Source of the DNA: Polynucleobacter sp. MWH-Svant-W18
Lineage (GTDB): Bacteria; Pseudomonadota; Gammaproteobacteria; Burkholderiales; Burkholderiaceae
Length of the DNA: 64,000 nucleotides
Assembly: GCF_018687495.1 (NCBI RefSeq)
Contig: NZ_CP061293.1
Coordinates: 1,612,001 to 1,676,000 of the forward strand
Reading direction: 5' to 3'
The position numbers and the translations under genes are program-made. Positions 1-8,908 of this stretch are shown piece after piece. The notes below the pieces were generated by a model. The model saw only the letters and a list, made by a program, of their open reading frames with translations. It was not told the DNA's origin and ran no database searches. Numbering within the stretch: the stretch's first letter is position 1; the number at the start of each line of letters is the position of its first letter.

Positions 1-467
1 GCACCAGATAAGCCACCAATGACAATATTTTGGGGGGTCGCCGGCTTCAATAGCCAGGTATAAATCACTGCGTAACCGACAAAGGTTGCCAAGGTAAGCC
101 ACATGGTTAATGGGTTACAAAAATTCCACAAAATAATCATGCCCAGTGAACCCAGGATGATGGAAAAAACAATAATGTGAAACGGGGTAACCTCTCCAGT
201 TGCTGAGGGGCGCCATGAAGTGCGCTTCATCTTGGCATCAACCGCTTGCTCAATTAAACAGTTCACTGCAAAAGCTGCACCAGCTAACAACCAAATGCCT
301 ACAATTCCGCCAAAGAGTACTGGGTAAGGAACCATTCCTGGGGTAGCCAAGAACATCCCAATGACAGCACAAAACACAGCGAGCTGAGTCACCCTGGGTT
401 TTGTTAAAACCCAGTACTGACGCCAACGCGGCATTGCCACTGGTTTTGATGTCTCAAGTGCGCTCAT
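1..467 (-). CDS. ctaB: Protoheme IX farnesyltransferase (heme O synthase), 3' part cut by window edge
   Basis: Inner-membrane enzyme that farnesylates heme b to heme O, the precursor of heme A for the cox complex encoded to the right. I translated about 155 residues from the ATG at 467; the C-terminus lies beyond base 1. The UbiA-family prenyl-binding signature is visible as N..(E)...D..M.RT ([15 protein letters not shown]), with Glu where many homologues have the first Asp, followed by hydrophobic helices. The start overlaps the COX15 stop by four bases (ATGA), so it is translationally coupled as the last visible gene of the operon. Product is certain; the missing part cannot be judged. Confidence 0.93.
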   Translation of the reverse strand, partial: MSALETSKPVAMPRWRQYWVLTKPRVTQLAVFCAVIGMFLATPGMVPYPVLFGGIVGIWLLAGAAFAVNCLIEQAVDAKMKRTSWRPSATGEVTPFHIIVFSIILGSLGMIILWNFCNPLTMWLTLATFVGYAVIYTWLLKPATPQNIVIGGLSG

Positions 468-1588
468 GAATTCATCTTCTTTTGAGTTGTTGAGTTCCAA
501 GATGCCCAATAACTCATTCTGACCAAGCAGAATACCAAAGCGGCAGAACCCGCAGTATGTAAAAGGGCTGCTAGCAAGGGCCACTGAAATACTACGTTCG
601 ATATTCCAGTGATCACTTGCAGAACAAGTAAGGTGAGCAAAAGCTTAGCAAAGCGACTTAGACTGGATAAAACTGGGGTTGCTAATTTCATGGTCTTCCA
701 ACTTAATGTAGCCAGAACAATCAAAACAACCATCGCAAATAAACGATGTGCCCAGTGAATTGTCTGCAATGCCACCGGGGAAATAAACTCACCTTGTGCA
801 TTAAGACCTAATTGACGCCAGAAAGTGAAGCCCTCACTCCAATTAGTTTCAGGCCAAGCACTGCCTAGGCAAGTCGGAAAATCAGGACATGCTAGTACGG
901 CGTAATTAGTGCTCACCCAAGCGCCTAAAAAGATTTGGATCGTTAGCACTACAAAAGCCAAACAGAGCAGTTGAGCTGGTACAGGACGAATACGAATTGT
1001 TCGTACCGTAGCAGATTTAGCCTCCCAATCTTGTTGAGCATAAGCAGTTAAGCAAGCCAATAAAAGTAATGCCAACATCAAATGCGTTGTCACGATGATG
1101 GGCTGCAATTTTAGGGTCACAGTCCAAGCCCCAAATGCACCCTGAATACAAACAAGCAAGAGCAGGCCTAGACTACCGAACAATGGTGTCTTACCTAAAG
1201 CCTTGAGCTTGCTAAATGCTAGGGCAACTTGAACCAAAATTAAGGCCCCTACCGTCATCGCTAAATAGCGATGAATCATTTCAATCCAAGCCTTAATCAC
1301 CGTAACAGGACCACTTGGTAAGCTGGCTTCAGCCTGCTGTATTTCACCTAAAGCATGAAAAGGATTTGATACTCCATAGCAACCAGGCCAATCCGGGCAA
1401 CCGAGCCCTGAGTCAGTTAAGCGAGTAAAGGCGCCAAACACAATCAGATCAAAAGTCATGAAGACTAAAACCCAGTTGAGTTTTTGAAAAAAGCTATACC
1501 CTGGCTTTCTCCAAAGATAGGCCAAGGGTAGGCCTGCAAAAATGATTGCTATCAACGCAAGCTCTAGAAGCAATACAAAATTAGGCAT
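464..1588 (-). CDS. ctaA: Heme A synthase, COX15/CtaA family
   Basis: Oxidises heme O to heme A in the inner membrane for cytochrome oxidase maturation. The 374-residue protein has about eight hydrophobic helices and the four conserved heme-liganding histidines of the family, seen in EMIHRYLAM (near 106), [14 protein letters not shown] and ALLHTAG. Two Cys pairs in extracytoplasmic loops are also present (GCPDWPGC near 63-70 and ACPDFPTC in the second half). It lies between the SCO-like gene (stop and start share one base, TAATG) and ctaB, the usual betaproteobacterial order. Confidence 0.95.
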   Translation of the reverse strand: MPNFVLLLELALIAIIFAGLPLAYLWRKPGYSFFQKLNWVLVFMTFDLIVFGAFTRLTDSGLGCPDWPGCYGVSNPFHALGEIQQAEASLPSGPVTVIKAWIEMIHRYLAMTVGALILVQVALAFSKLKALGKTPLFGSLGLLLLVCIQGAFGAWTVTLKLQPIIVTTHLMLALLLLACLTAYAQQDWEAKSATVRTIRIRPVPAQLLCLAFVVLTIQIFLGAWVSTNYAVLACPDFPTCLGSAWPETNWSEGFTFWRQLGLNAQGEFISPVALQTIHWAHRLFAMVVLIVLATLSWKTMKLATPVLSSLSRFAKLLLTLLVLQVITGISNVVFQWPLLAALLHTAGSAALVFCLVRMSYWASWNSTTQKKMNS

Positions 1589-2250
1589 TACAAATTCTCG
1601 CCCTTGTGATTGAGCTTCAAAAGCTTTTCTAAATCTTTTTTAATACTCGCAAATTCCTTGGGAGAATTCGTAACAGGGAAATACATCATCTTTGCAGGAC
1701 TTGGATCCAGTAGCTGAATTTCTTGCCCAGCGCCCTCTTTGTTAAGCCAAGCCTCAAAGGCTGCTTTTGTATCAGGGTCCGACGGTAGCCCAACCACTTT
1801 CAAGCCGGCTGATTGCTCGTCATAAACCTTAGCCACTTCAGGATCAACAGGCCGCCCATCCGTATTGACCCATAAAAGTTGTACACGATTACTTTCTCTG
1901 CCCATCGCAACCTTCACTTGACGCATTAAAAATAATGCCTCGATACATTTTTCATCCTTGATGCTGCACTCTCCAGCAGGACGGGCAATCAAGAGGGTCC
2001 ACTTCCCCTGCAAAGGAACATTCAGCCAAGCGGTATTCAATTCTTGAACGGGATAAACCAAAGTACCAAAATTAGTTTTGCCGCCCTCAGGCTTAATCAC
2101 GTAATACGCTAAATAAGAAGCAATGACCGGTGCTGCACAAGCAAGCAATAACAAGAGCATTTGGATGCGACCACGTCGAGTCTGTGCATTGATCGTCGAT
2201 GCATCAGTCTGTGAAGCCGGAATTAACAACTCTTTATCGCTCACGCTCAA
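1588..2250 (-). CDS. Membrane-anchored protein of the cox cluster, SCO/thioredoxin-like
   Basis: Function not established. The 220-residue protein has a cytoplasmic N-tail, one membrane segment near residues 28-50 and a periplasmic domain of about 170 residues. A strand with LLIARPAGEC, a second Cys eight positions on (C-X6-C), LLWVNTDG and MMYFP gives a thioredoxin-fold outline like SCO copper chaperones, but the SCO CxxxC copper site is absent in that form. Proteins of this size sit between SURF1 and COX15 in many Burkholderiales cox clusters, so a role in oxidase assembly is inferred. Start overlaps the SURF1 stop by four bases. Confidence 0.7.
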   Translation of the reverse strand: MSVSDKELLIPASQTDASTINAQTRRGRIQMLLLLLACAAPVIASYLAYYVIKPEGGKTNFGTLVYPVQELNTAWLNVPLQGKWTLLIARPAGECSIKDEKCIEALFLMRQVKVAMGRESNRVQLLWVNTDGRPVDPEVAKVYDEQSAGLKVVGLPSDPDTKAAFEAWLNKEGAGQEIQLLDPSPAKMMYFPVTNSPKEFASIKKDLEKLLKLNHKGENL

Positions 2251-3023
2251 TCCCCATTTTTACTATTCCGCGAATATTGCCGCAGACCAGTAATCAACCA
2301 AAATAAGAAGCCACAAGTGGCTAAAGCAAACCACTGGAATGCATAAGCATAATGGCGATCGACTCCGGTTGTCAGAGGCGCCCACTCCCGCAACAAGCCA
2401 TCCGCGATACCAACCTCAACCTCACGCAAAATAAAAGGGCTTTGGTCCCAGTTGTGGATCCTAGCTTCAGCTGCCAAATCAAAGTTTTGCTCAATACGGG
2501 GTTTGCCTGTTTCAAGATTTGGCTTGCTGCTACCCAATTCATAGACTTTGCCGGGGTGCGCAAAGACAATACCCTCGATATTGACAACCCCTGAGGGTGT
2601 CTTCACCGATGGCAATGCTTCACGATCCTCATTATTGCGAGGCGCCCAGCCGCGATTAATCCAAAGCACATCCTTTTTCCCTTCAAGACGCATAGGCATC
2701 ATCAGATAAAAACCGGATTGTGAGCTACTACTTCCAACAGGTGGAATGGGTCTTGGGCGGTTATCTAGCCATATCGCCGCTTCAGAGATATATTGCCCCC
2801 GTGCAATCATGCGCCGCTCACTCACCTCCTCTAAAGCCCAAGGACCAGCATTAGCGCTCAATATTGGCATTTGTTGCCGAGCCAATAAATTGGCTGCCAA
2901 AGCGATTTTGGTTTCCGCCCTATTGATTTGCCAAATTCCTGCGCCACAACCAATTGCCATCACCAGTAAGGCTGATACAGTAGCAACTAGGCGCTTAGCG
3001 ATGAGAGTGTTAAATAGATTCAA
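2247..3023 (-). CDS. SURF1 family cytochrome oxidase biogenesis protein
   Basis: SURF1 (Shy1) proteins help insert heme A into subunit I. The 258-residue sequence shows the family plan: an N-terminal membrane helix (about 13-32), a large periplasmic part with family blocks such as WLDNRP (near 81), INRGWAP and ILREVE, and a C-terminal helix beginning at HYAYAFQWF. The reading frame opens at a TTG at 3023; no earlier ATG fits, so this start is provisional. It diverges from the DUF2909 gene with only 14 bases between starts, so how it is transcribed relative to ctaE upstream is unclear. Confidence 0.9.
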   Translation of the reverse strand: MNLFNTLIAKRLVATVSALLVMAIGCGAGIWQINRAETKIALAANLLARQQMPILSANAGPWALEEVSERRMIARGQYISEAAIWLDNRPRPIPPVGSSSSQSGFYLMMPMRLEGKKDVLWINRGWAPRNNEDREALPSVKTPSGVVNIEGIVFAHPGKVYELGSSKPNLETGKPRIEQNFDLAAEARIHNWDQSPFILREVEVGIADGLLREWAPLTTGVDRHYAYAFQWFALATCGFLFWLITGLRQYSRNSKNGD

Positions 3024-3037
3024 GATAAGGATGCGAG

Positions 3038-3250
3038 ATGAAGTGGATTATTCCGGTTGCCCTACTATTGATTGTTGCCAGCCTAGGATCAGCCCTGTAT
3101 TACATGATGAAAGATCGGGGCAATAGCTCGAGAATGGTTCACTCTTTAATGCTGCGGATTGGCCTCTCCATTGCACTTTTCCTTGGCATTTTGGTCGCCT
3201 ATCACTTTGGCTATATACAGCCTACTGGCATCAAAGTCGGCATCAACTAA
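3038..3250 (+). CDS. Twin transmembrane protein, DUF2909 family
   Basis: A 70-residue protein with two hydrophobic helices (about 3-22 and 40-59) separated by a basic loop (KDRGNSSRMVHSLMLR). It belongs to the small DUF2909 family that accompanies cox genes in Betaproteobacteria; its biochemical role is unknown. It is the only cox-cluster gene read rightward, lying between ctaE and SURF1. AAGG seven bases before the ATG supports the start. It ends before a strong hairpin shared with ctaE (3270-3292). Confidence 0.8.
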   Translation: MKWIIPVALLLIVASLGSALYYMMKDRGNSSRMVHSLMLRIGLSIALFLGILVAYHFGYIQPTGIKVGIN

Positions 3251-3269
3251 AACTTCGCTGCTAAAAACT

Positions 3270-3292
3270 AATCGGGGCTTTACGCCCCGATT
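3270..3292. terminator. Bidirectional Rho-independent terminator between DUF2909 and ctaE
   Basis: Perfect 9-bp stem AATCGGGGC / GCCCCGATT with a five-base loop. On the plus strand it is followed by a run of T (TTTTTA); on the minus strand by TAGTTTTTAG. It lies between the convergent ends of DUF2909 (3250) and ctaE (3304) and can serve both. Confidence 0.85.
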
Positions 3293-3303
3293 TTTACTTC
3301 AAA

Positions 3304-4158
3304 TTACATCCAGTAGACGGCAATATAAAGGCCAAGCCATACAACGTCAACGAAGTGCCAGTACCATGCTGCACCTTCAAAAGCGAAATGGTGTTGAGCT
3401 GTAAAGTCACCACGAATCATGCGGCGTAAAACAATTGCCAACATAGTGCCGCCAAGGAATACGTGGAAGCCATGGAAACCTGTCAACATAAAGAAAGTTG
3501 AACCATAGATACCTGAAGTTAACTTCAAGTTCAGCTCATGGTAAGCATGGTAGTACTCATAGCCCTGGAAACCCAAGAAGATTGCGCCCAAAGCAACAGT
3601 TGCAGCCAAACCAATAATGGCTTTCTTCATATGGTTCTGCACTAAAGCGTGGTGAGCGATCGTAATAGTTACACCAGAGCTCAACAACAACAAGGTGTTG
3701 ATAGTTGGAATCGGCCAAGGCCCCATGGTGGTGAATTTCTGTACCAAGCCTGAAGGACCATCATTCGGCCAAACTGCCTGGAAGTCAGGCCAGATGAGTT
3801 TGCTCTCAACACTACCCAACCATGGCATCGCAATATTGCGTGCATAGAACAAGGCCGCAAAGAATGCGCCGAAGAACATGATTTCAGAGAAGATGAACCA
3901 AGCCATTGACCAGCGATAAGAGATGTCTACGTTGACGCCATTCTTGCCAGCATTCGATTCTGCAATCGTGTCGCCAAACCAGTTATAGAGCACATACAGG
4001 ATCCAAGCCACACCAACCAATGCCAGGGAGCCGCCCCAAGAAGTGTGATTCACCCAACCGGACATGCCAAAACCAAAGGCGATTAAGCCAAAGGCCGCCA
4101 TGGCTGGATGTCTAGATAGTCCTGGGACGAAATAGTATGGGGTTGAATTGGATGACAT
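3304..4158 (-). CDS. ctaE: Cytochrome c oxidase subunit III
   Basis: Integral subunit III of the aa3 oxidase; 284 residues from the chosen start, seven predicted helices, with family blocks such as FIFSEIMFFGAFFAALFY, HHALVQN, GFHGFHVFLGG and the C-terminal WYWHFVDVVWL. The frame stays open to a TTG at 4176, but the ATG at 4158 follows an AGAGAGAA stretch and gives the usual N-terminus (MSSNSTPYYFVPGLS), so I choose it. Downstream of DUF2970 and ctaG in the operon. Confidence 0.96.
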   Translation of the reverse strand: MSSNSTPYYFVPGLSRHPAMAAFGLIAFGFGMSGWVNHTSWGGSLALVGVAWILYVLYNWFGDTIAESNAGKNGVNVDISYRWSMAWFIFSEIMFFGAFFAALFYARNIAMPWLGSVESKLIWPDFQAVWPNDGPSGLVQKFTTMGPWPIPTINTLLLLSSGVTITIAHHALVQNHMKKAIIGLAATVALGAIFLGFQGYEYYHAYHELNLKLTSGIYGSTFFMLTGFHGFHVFLGGTMLAIVLRRMIRGDFTAQHHFAFEGAAWYWHFVDVVWLGLYIAVYWM

Positions 4159-4187
4159 CTTATTCTCTCTATTCAATCAAAAAATAA

Positions 4188-4382
4188 TCAATGGGACACA
4201 ACTGCTTTCACTATCAATAACAGGACGCCCATAAAAATCAAGGCACCAAGTACCCCTGCAATGATAATGTGTACAAAACTGAGTGAAGCTACATCTTCCT
4301 GCAAACCTGCTTTTTTACGCACTCCCAAGAAGCCCCATAAAACAGCTTTCATAGACTGCATAAAACTACTTTTCTTCTTCAT
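4188..4382 (-). CDS. DUF2970 small membrane protein
   Basis: A 64-residue protein with a basic N-terminus (MKKKSSFMQSMKAVLWGFLGVRKK) and one strong C-terminal helix (about 37-59). It matches the DUF2970 family of short proteins encoded beside ctaG and ctaE in Betaproteobacteria. Function unknown; its position implies a role with the oxidase or its assembly. Its ATG overlaps the ctaG stop by four bases. Confidence 0.8.
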   Translation of the reverse strand: MKKKSSFMQSMKAVLWGFLGVRKKAGLQEDVASLSFVHIIIAGVLGALIFMGVLLLIVKAVVSH

Positions 4383-4960
4383 GACACTACCTTTGATTTG
4401 GGTGCAGGCGGAGTGCCCAGTCCTAACTCAAAGAAGGTGTACGACAACGTAATTGTTTTCACATCATCAGGCAAGCCTGCATCAATCACAAAAACCACCG
4501 GCATCTTCTTCGTCTCATTTGCAGCCAGTGTTTGCTCCTGAAAACAAAAACACTCTAATTTCGTAAAAAACTCTGTTGCGCTTTTAGGCGCATAACTCGG
4601 TATTGCCTGAGCCCGTACCGTACGACCTAAATTGTTTGTTACTTCGTACACAATCTCGGTCATCTCACCAGGATGCACTTCCAAGAAGTTCTTCACTGGC
4701 TTAAAAGTAAATGGCCCACGACTATTAGAGTCAAATTCAATGGTCACTGTACGGGAGTAATCTACTTGCGTATTACCAACCCGATTAGGACTAAATGCTC
4801 TGACGCCATAATCGTTCTTGCTTGTTACTACGTTAATTCCAGTGACCTCACACAAGGCCTTATACATTGGAACCAAAGCGTAACCAAAACCAAACATCAT
4901 TACTGCTGCAATGAGGAGCTTCAATAAAATCTGTCGATTCAGTGATTCAGTAGAAACCAT
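4379..4960 (-). CDS. ctaG: Cytochrome c oxidase assembly protein CtaG/Cox11
   Basis: Copper chaperone that delivers copper to the CuB site of subunit I. The 193-residue protein has one N-terminal membrane helix (about 12-31) and a periplasmic immunoglobulin-like domain. The conserved copper-binding CFCF motif is present within KLECFCFQEQ, and the family segments YEVTNNLGRTVRAQAIPSYAP and VFVIDAGLP are intact. It follows the small assembly protein gene by 14 bases in the operon. Confidence 0.95.
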   Translation of the reverse strand: MVSTESLNRQILLKLLIAAVMMFGFGYALVPMYKALCEVTGINVVTSKNDYGVRAFSPNRVGNTQVDYSRTVTIEFDSNSRGPFTFKPVKNFLEVHPGEMTEIVYEVTNNLGRTVRAQAIPSYAPKSATEFFTKLECFCFQEQTLAANETKKMPVVFVIDAGLPDDVKTITLSYTFFELGLGTPPAPKSKVVS

Positions 4961-4974
4961 CGCAATCGGCGGGA

Positions 4975-5106
4975 TTAACCCAAGAAGCTCCGTTTAATCA
5001 CAATTCCAATAAAAAATACCAACACTACGCTCAACAATACAAACCCTAATCTGCGGTTATTGGCAGCTAGGGTTTGCTTGGCTGAAGAATTAAATTCCTG
5101 CTTCAC
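4975..5106 (-). CDS. Cytochrome oxidase small assembly protein
   Basis: A 43-residue single-helix protein: basic N-terminal part ending NNRRLGF, then one hydrophobic helix (about 21-38) and a short KRSFLG tail. The best start is a GTG at 5106, overlapping the end of ctaD by 17 bases in another frame. Tiny proteins of this form follow ctaD in many Betaproteobacteria and are named for that position; a direct activity is not known. The longer upstream extension of this frame only shadows ctaD. Confidence 0.7.
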   Translation of the reverse strand: MKQEFNSSAKQTLAANNRRLGFVLLSVVLVFFIGIVIKRSFLG

Positions 5107-6709
5107 GCATTTGCTCCGCACTTGGAGGAGTCTCAAAAGTATGGTGTGGCGCTGGTGAAGGAATGGTCCACTCCAAGCCTTTCGCACCATCCCAAGGTTT
5201 TGCTGAAGCTTTGACACCATGACCGCGGTATGCAGGCAAGGCTACACAGAATAAGAAATACACCTGCGCTAAACCAAAGCCTAAAGCACCGATCGAAGCA
5301 ATCATATTGAAGTCAGCAAACTGAGTTGGATAGTCAGCATAGCGACGTGGCATACCTGCAAGACCCAAGAAGTGCATTGGGAAGAAGGTGATGTTGAAGA
5401 AAATCATGGAAGCCCAGAAATGGATCTTGCCGCGAGTTTCATTAGCCATATAGCCAGTCCACTTTGGACACCAGTAGTAGAAGCCAGCAAACATCGCAAA
5501 CAATGAGCCCGCTACTAGTACATAGTGGAAGTGGGCAACAACGTAGTAGGTATCTTGAACACCAATATCAATTGGCGCCATTGCCAAGATCAAGCCGGTG
5601 AAGCCGCCCATCGTGAATACGAAAATAAATCCAACCGCCCACAACATAGGAGTTTCAAAGGTCATTGAACCTTTCCACATAGTGGCTACCCAGTTAAAAA
5701 TCTTCACGCCAGTTGGCACAGCAATCAACATAGTCGCATACATGAAGAACAATTGACCAGTCACTGGCATGCCAGTTGCAAACATATGGTGAGCCCAAAC
5801 AATGAATGACAAGATTGCAATGGATGCGGTTGCGTACACCATTGAGCTATAACCAAACAATGTTTTTCTAGAGAACGCAGGAACGATTTCGCTCACGATT
5901 CCGAATGCCGGAAGAATCATGATGTAAACCTCTGGGTGACCAAAGAACCAGAAAATATGCTGGAACATGATTGGATCGCCACCGCCAACAGCGGAGAAGA
6001 AAGAAGTACCGAAATGACGGTCAGTCAAAACCATAGTGATTGCACCAGCTAATACCGGCATCACGGCAATCAATAAATAAGCAGTAATCAACCATGTCCA
6101 GCAGAACATTGGCATCTTCATCAATGTCATGCCAGGAGCGCGCATATTCAAAATAGTCACGATGATGTTAATAGAACCCATAATGGATGAAGCACCCAAT
6201 AAGTGAAGGGCAAAAATCGCCATATCCATACCAGGGCCCATCTGTGAGGTCAATGGAGCGTAGATTGTCCAACCACCTGCAGGAGCGCCGCCGGGAACAA
6301 GGAATGAACTCAGCAACAAAGTAGCTGCAACCGGCAGAATCCAGAAGCTGAAGTTATTCATGCGAGCAAAGGCCATGTCAGATGCGCCAATTTGCAAAGG
6401 CACCATCCAGTTGGCAAAACCAACGAAGGCCGGCATGATCGCACCGAAGACCATTACCAAACCATGCATGGTAGTTAATTGGTTAAAGAATTCAGGGCGG
6501 AAAAATTGCAAACCAGGCTGAAACAGCTCTAGGCGAATACCCAATGCCATCACACCACCAGCCAATAAGCTGATGAAGGAGAAGATCAAGTACATCGTGC
6601 CAATGTCTTTGTGATTGGTTGCAAACAACCAACGACGCCAACCGTGTGGCATGTGATCATCATGTGCGTGATCGTGTCCGTGGTCAATAGTAGTAGAGAC
6701 TGTGCTCAT
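5090..6709 (-). CDS. ctaD: Cytochrome c oxidase subunit I
   Basis: Catalytic subunit of the aa3-type oxidase, carrying heme a, heme a3 and CuB; 539 residues with twelve helices. Visible ligands and motifs are HGLVMVF (heme a His), WFFGHPEVYI (CuB His with its cross-linked Tyr), the VWAHHMFATG His pair and VVAHFHYVL (heme a3 and heme a His). The N-terminus is His/Asp-rich (HGHDHAHDDHMPH), a usual betaproteobacterial feature. It sits 40 bases after ctaC. Confidence 0.98.
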   Translation of the reverse strand: MSTVSTTIDHGHDHAHDDHMPHGWRRWLFATNHKDIGTMYLIFSFISLLAGGVMALGIRLELFQPGLQFFRPEFFNQLTTMHGLVMVFGAIMPAFVGFANWMVPLQIGASDMAFARMNNFSFWILPVAATLLLSSFLVPGGAPAGGWTIYAPLTSQMGPGMDMAIFALHLLGASSIMGSINIIVTILNMRAPGMTLMKMPMFCWTWLITAYLLIAVMPVLAGAITMVLTDRHFGTSFFSAVGGGDPIMFQHIFWFFGHPEVYIMILPAFGIVSEIVPAFSRKTLFGYSSMVYATASIAILSFIVWAHHMFATGMPVTGQLFFMYATMLIAVPTGVKIFNWVATMWKGSMTFETPMLWAVGFIFVFTMGGFTGLILAMAPIDIGVQDTYYVVAHFHYVLVAGSLFAMFAGFYYWCPKWTGYMANETRGKIHFWASMIFFNITFFPMHFLGLAGMPRRYADYPTQFADFNMIASIGALGFGLAQVYFLFCVALPAYRGHGVKASAKPWDGAKGLEWTIPSPAPHHTFETPPSAEQMREAGI

Positions 6710-6749
6710 GGATTACTCCGGTTTCGTTTTATCTGTATTAGTAAATGGA

Positions 6750-7907
6750 TTACTGGCCGCCACGTGCAGTAATAATGTCTTGGGTCTGAATCACTTCGCC
6801 CGTCTTATTACCCCATGAGTTGCGGGTATAGGTAATCACTGCGGCGATATCACCATCAGAAATCACGCCAGCCCACTTCGGCATTGCATTCTTACCGTTT
6901 AGCAAAATATTGAACTGGCCTTGTTTTGGACCATTCACCACTTTGCTGCCATCTAATGCTGGGAAGGCACCTGCGCCCTTACCATTTGCTTGGTGGCAAG
7001 CAGCGCAGTTAGCTGCATAGACTTTTGCACCACGCTCTTTTTGTTCTTCTAGTGTGTAAACCTTAGTAGGATCATCACCGCCTGCGCCCATTTCTTTTTT
7101 CTTTTGCGCAACCCAAGCCGTGTAGTCCTCTTGTGAAACAACCTTCACAACGATTGGCATGAAGGCATGCTCTGCACCACACAACTCTGAACACTGACCG
7201 CGGAAAGTGCCAATCTTGTCAGCTCTAAACCATGTATCCCTTACAAATCCTGGGATCGCATCTTGCTTTACACCGAATGCAGGAATGGTCCAAGCATGGA
7301 TCACATCATTTGCGGTAGTGATCAAACGAATTTTCTTGCCAACAGGCACAACCATTTCGTTATCTACTTCCATCAAGTAAGTATTGGACTTAGGCGCAAG
7401 GTTGTTAATGGCTTCACGAGATGTAGACAGAGTTGATAGAAAGCTAATGCCTTCGCCTTCGCCCTTGATGTAGTCATATCCCCATTTCCACTGATAGCCA
7501 GTGGTCTTAATGGTGATGTCTGAGTTGGTTGTATCTTTCATTGCAACAACCGTTTTGGTTGCAGGCAATGCCATGCCGATCACGATGAGCAGTGGAATCA
7601 CGGTCCAAATAATTTCAACCGTGGTGCTCTCATGGAAAGAAGCAGATTTATGGCCCAATGATTTGCGGTGCTTGAGAATGGAATAGAACATCACGCCAAA
7701 CACGCCAACAAATATTACTGCGCAGATGATCAACATCATCCAGTGCAACCAATGAATTTCTTGCATGATTTTGGTTGCTGGTGCTGCGAAGTTCAGCTGA
7801 TTAACAGCTGGGCCTCCTGGCATATTTTCTGATGCCTGCGCAAATGCTGTGCCGAAGGCTGCTACTAGATAGAGCGAAGCCCTAATGACTTTTCCAAATA
7901 AATTCAT
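6750..7907 (-). CDS. ctaC: Cytochrome c oxidase subunit II fused to a cytochrome c domain
   Basis: Takes electrons from cytochrome c through the CuA centre. The 385-residue protein has a signal peptide (about 1-24), two membrane helices (about 55-77 and 97-115), a periplasmic CuA domain with ligands H204, C239, C243, H247 and M250 (CSELCGAEHAFM), and a C-terminal class I cytochrome c domain with heme site CAACH at 301-305 and a Met ligand in NAMPKW. The fusion classes the enzyme as caa3-like. First gene of the leftward cox operon; promoter at 7997-8025. Confidence 0.97.
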   Translation of the reverse strand: MNLFGKVIRASLYLVAAFGTAFAQASENMPGGPAVNQLNFAAPATKIMQEIHWLHWMMLIICAVIFVGVFGVMFYSILKHRKSLGHKSASFHESTTVEIIWTVIPLLIVIGMALPATKTVVAMKDTTNSDITIKTTGYQWKWGYDYIKGEGEGISFLSTLSTSREAINNLAPKSNTYLMEVDNEMVVPVGKKIRLITTANDVIHAWTIPAFGVKQDAIPGFVRDTWFRADKIGTFRGQCSELCGAEHAFMPIVVKVVSQEDYTAWVAQKKKEMGAGGDDPTKVYTLEEQKERGAKVYAANCAACHQANGKGAGAFPALDGSKVVNGPKQGQFNILLNGKNAMPKWAGVISDGDIAAVITYTRNSWGNKTGEVIQTQDIITARGGQ

Positions 7908-7996
7908 CTTATTCTCTGTTTATTGTCGTGAGCAAAGTGCTAAAAACGCTCCAAAAATGCCTAAAAAGCGGTTTTAAGCCAATACTGCCTGCGGTG

Positions 7997-8025
7997 ATTA
8001 TAGGGTTAATTGAACACAAGAACAA
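7997..8025 (-). promoter_or_regulatory. Sigma70-type promoter of the cox operon
   Basis: On the minus strand TTGTTC (8025-8020) and a perfect TATAAT (8002-7997) are separated by 17 bases. The -10 lies about 90 bases before the ctaC ATG, leaving a normal leader. The -35 is a weak match (three of six). Confidence 0.6.
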
Positions 8026-8087
8026 ACAGGGTTATCCCAGCTCAATCCAATCTTGGTGTAGGTTTAAATGATAGTAAGCACTTACAC

Positions 8088-8885
8088 TTAAGCAGAATCT
8101 CGCCTAGTCTTGCGTCCAATTTGATTTACGTCAATATAGGCAATATTGTCCTGCGGTTTAGCCAGGTGCTTTCCAATGGCCCAGGCATGGCCGTATACCA
8201 CCTCTAAAGTCATTTTTTTGGGCAAAAGATCCTTTTCAGGGATTTCCTTTGCAGCCAATTGCAGTAATTTCAATGCATCGGCATCCGCTAGCAAAAGTGC
8301 ATCTGTTTCGTAATCAAGATGAACAAATTCCATATCCATTACAGGATCAGAAAAACGCTCAGCCATCAGGGCATCACCCATATCATGCATATCCCAAGGA
8401 TTTAATAAGCTCTTCAGCTGAAGGGCGTTGGTTTGGAGTCCGCGCAATTCTTTTCCGGTATCGGGCCCCAAATAGCTAAAAGTAATGAGGCCGCCCTCTC
8501 TCAGGACACGCCAACACTCCTGAAGAAAGTGTCGAGGATCCACCAAGTCCTGCATCAAAAGATCACTAAAGACTAAATCTACAGAATTATCAGGAAGGTC
8601 AAATTTACCGATAGATAAATATGTGGAAAGTGCATTTGTACTACCACCAAATATTGCACGCCAATTTGCCATTGCCTTTGCATATTTCAGATCGAAGCGG
8701 GGAATATTCTCTTCTGTCAGACTATGAATATTGGCATGGGGATAGCGCTTAGCAAAAGATTTCAAATGCCTGCCAATAAAGTCCGGAGCAATCAAAATAT
8801 CTTTGACATCAAGTTTGACGATATCGAGTTTTTGCAACATACGGTCTGCAATTTCGTCCTGTAACCATCTGATCGGCTGGGTCAT
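8088..8885 (-). CDS. BioC-like methyltransferase-fold protein with a degenerate SAM motif
   Basis: A 265-residue protein resembling BioC-type malonyl-ACP methyltransferases in its second half: DNSVDLVFSDLLMQ (motif II region), then HFLQECWRVLREGG and a FSYLGPDTGKELRG block. The expected glycine-rich motif I (LDxGxGxG) near residue 32 is replaced by ILIAPDFIGRHL, so SAM binding is uncertain. The ATG at 8885 has no Shine-Dalgarno but a TATACT hexamer ends six bases upstream. It diverges from comF, as in related genomes. Biotin synthesis is possible but not shown. Confidence 0.7.
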   Translation of the reverse strand: MTQPIRWLQDEIADRMLQKLDIVKLDVKDILIAPDFIGRHLKSFAKRYPHANIHSLTEENIPRFDLKYAKAMANWRAIFGGSTNALSTYLSIGKFDLPDNSVDLVFSDLLMQDLVDPRHFLQECWRVLREGGLITFSYLGPDTGKELRGLQTNALQLKSLLNPWDMHDMGDALMAERFSDPVMDMEFVHLDYETDALLLADADALKLLQLAAKEIPEKDLLPKKMTLEVVYGHAWAIGKHLAKPQDNIAYIDVNQIGRKTRRDSA

Positions 8886-8891
8886 TGGCTC

Positions 8892-8899
8892 AGTATACT
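8892..8899. promoter_or_regulatory. Palindromic AGTATACT, shared divergent -10 candidate
   Basis: AGTATACT reads the same on both strands and supplies TATACT as a -10 hexamer in each direction. On the minus strand it ends exactly six bases before the methyltransferase ATG (8885); on the plus strand nine bases before the comF ATG (8909). No convincing -35 was found either way. Confidence 0.45.
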
Positions 8900-8908
8900 C
8901 AGCGCCCC

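Noticed and set aside
2746..3126. 126-codon plus-strand frame overlapping SURF1 and DUF2909
   Set aside because: Overlaps two recognised genes in other frames; Cys- and Arg-scattered sequence with no family resemblance.
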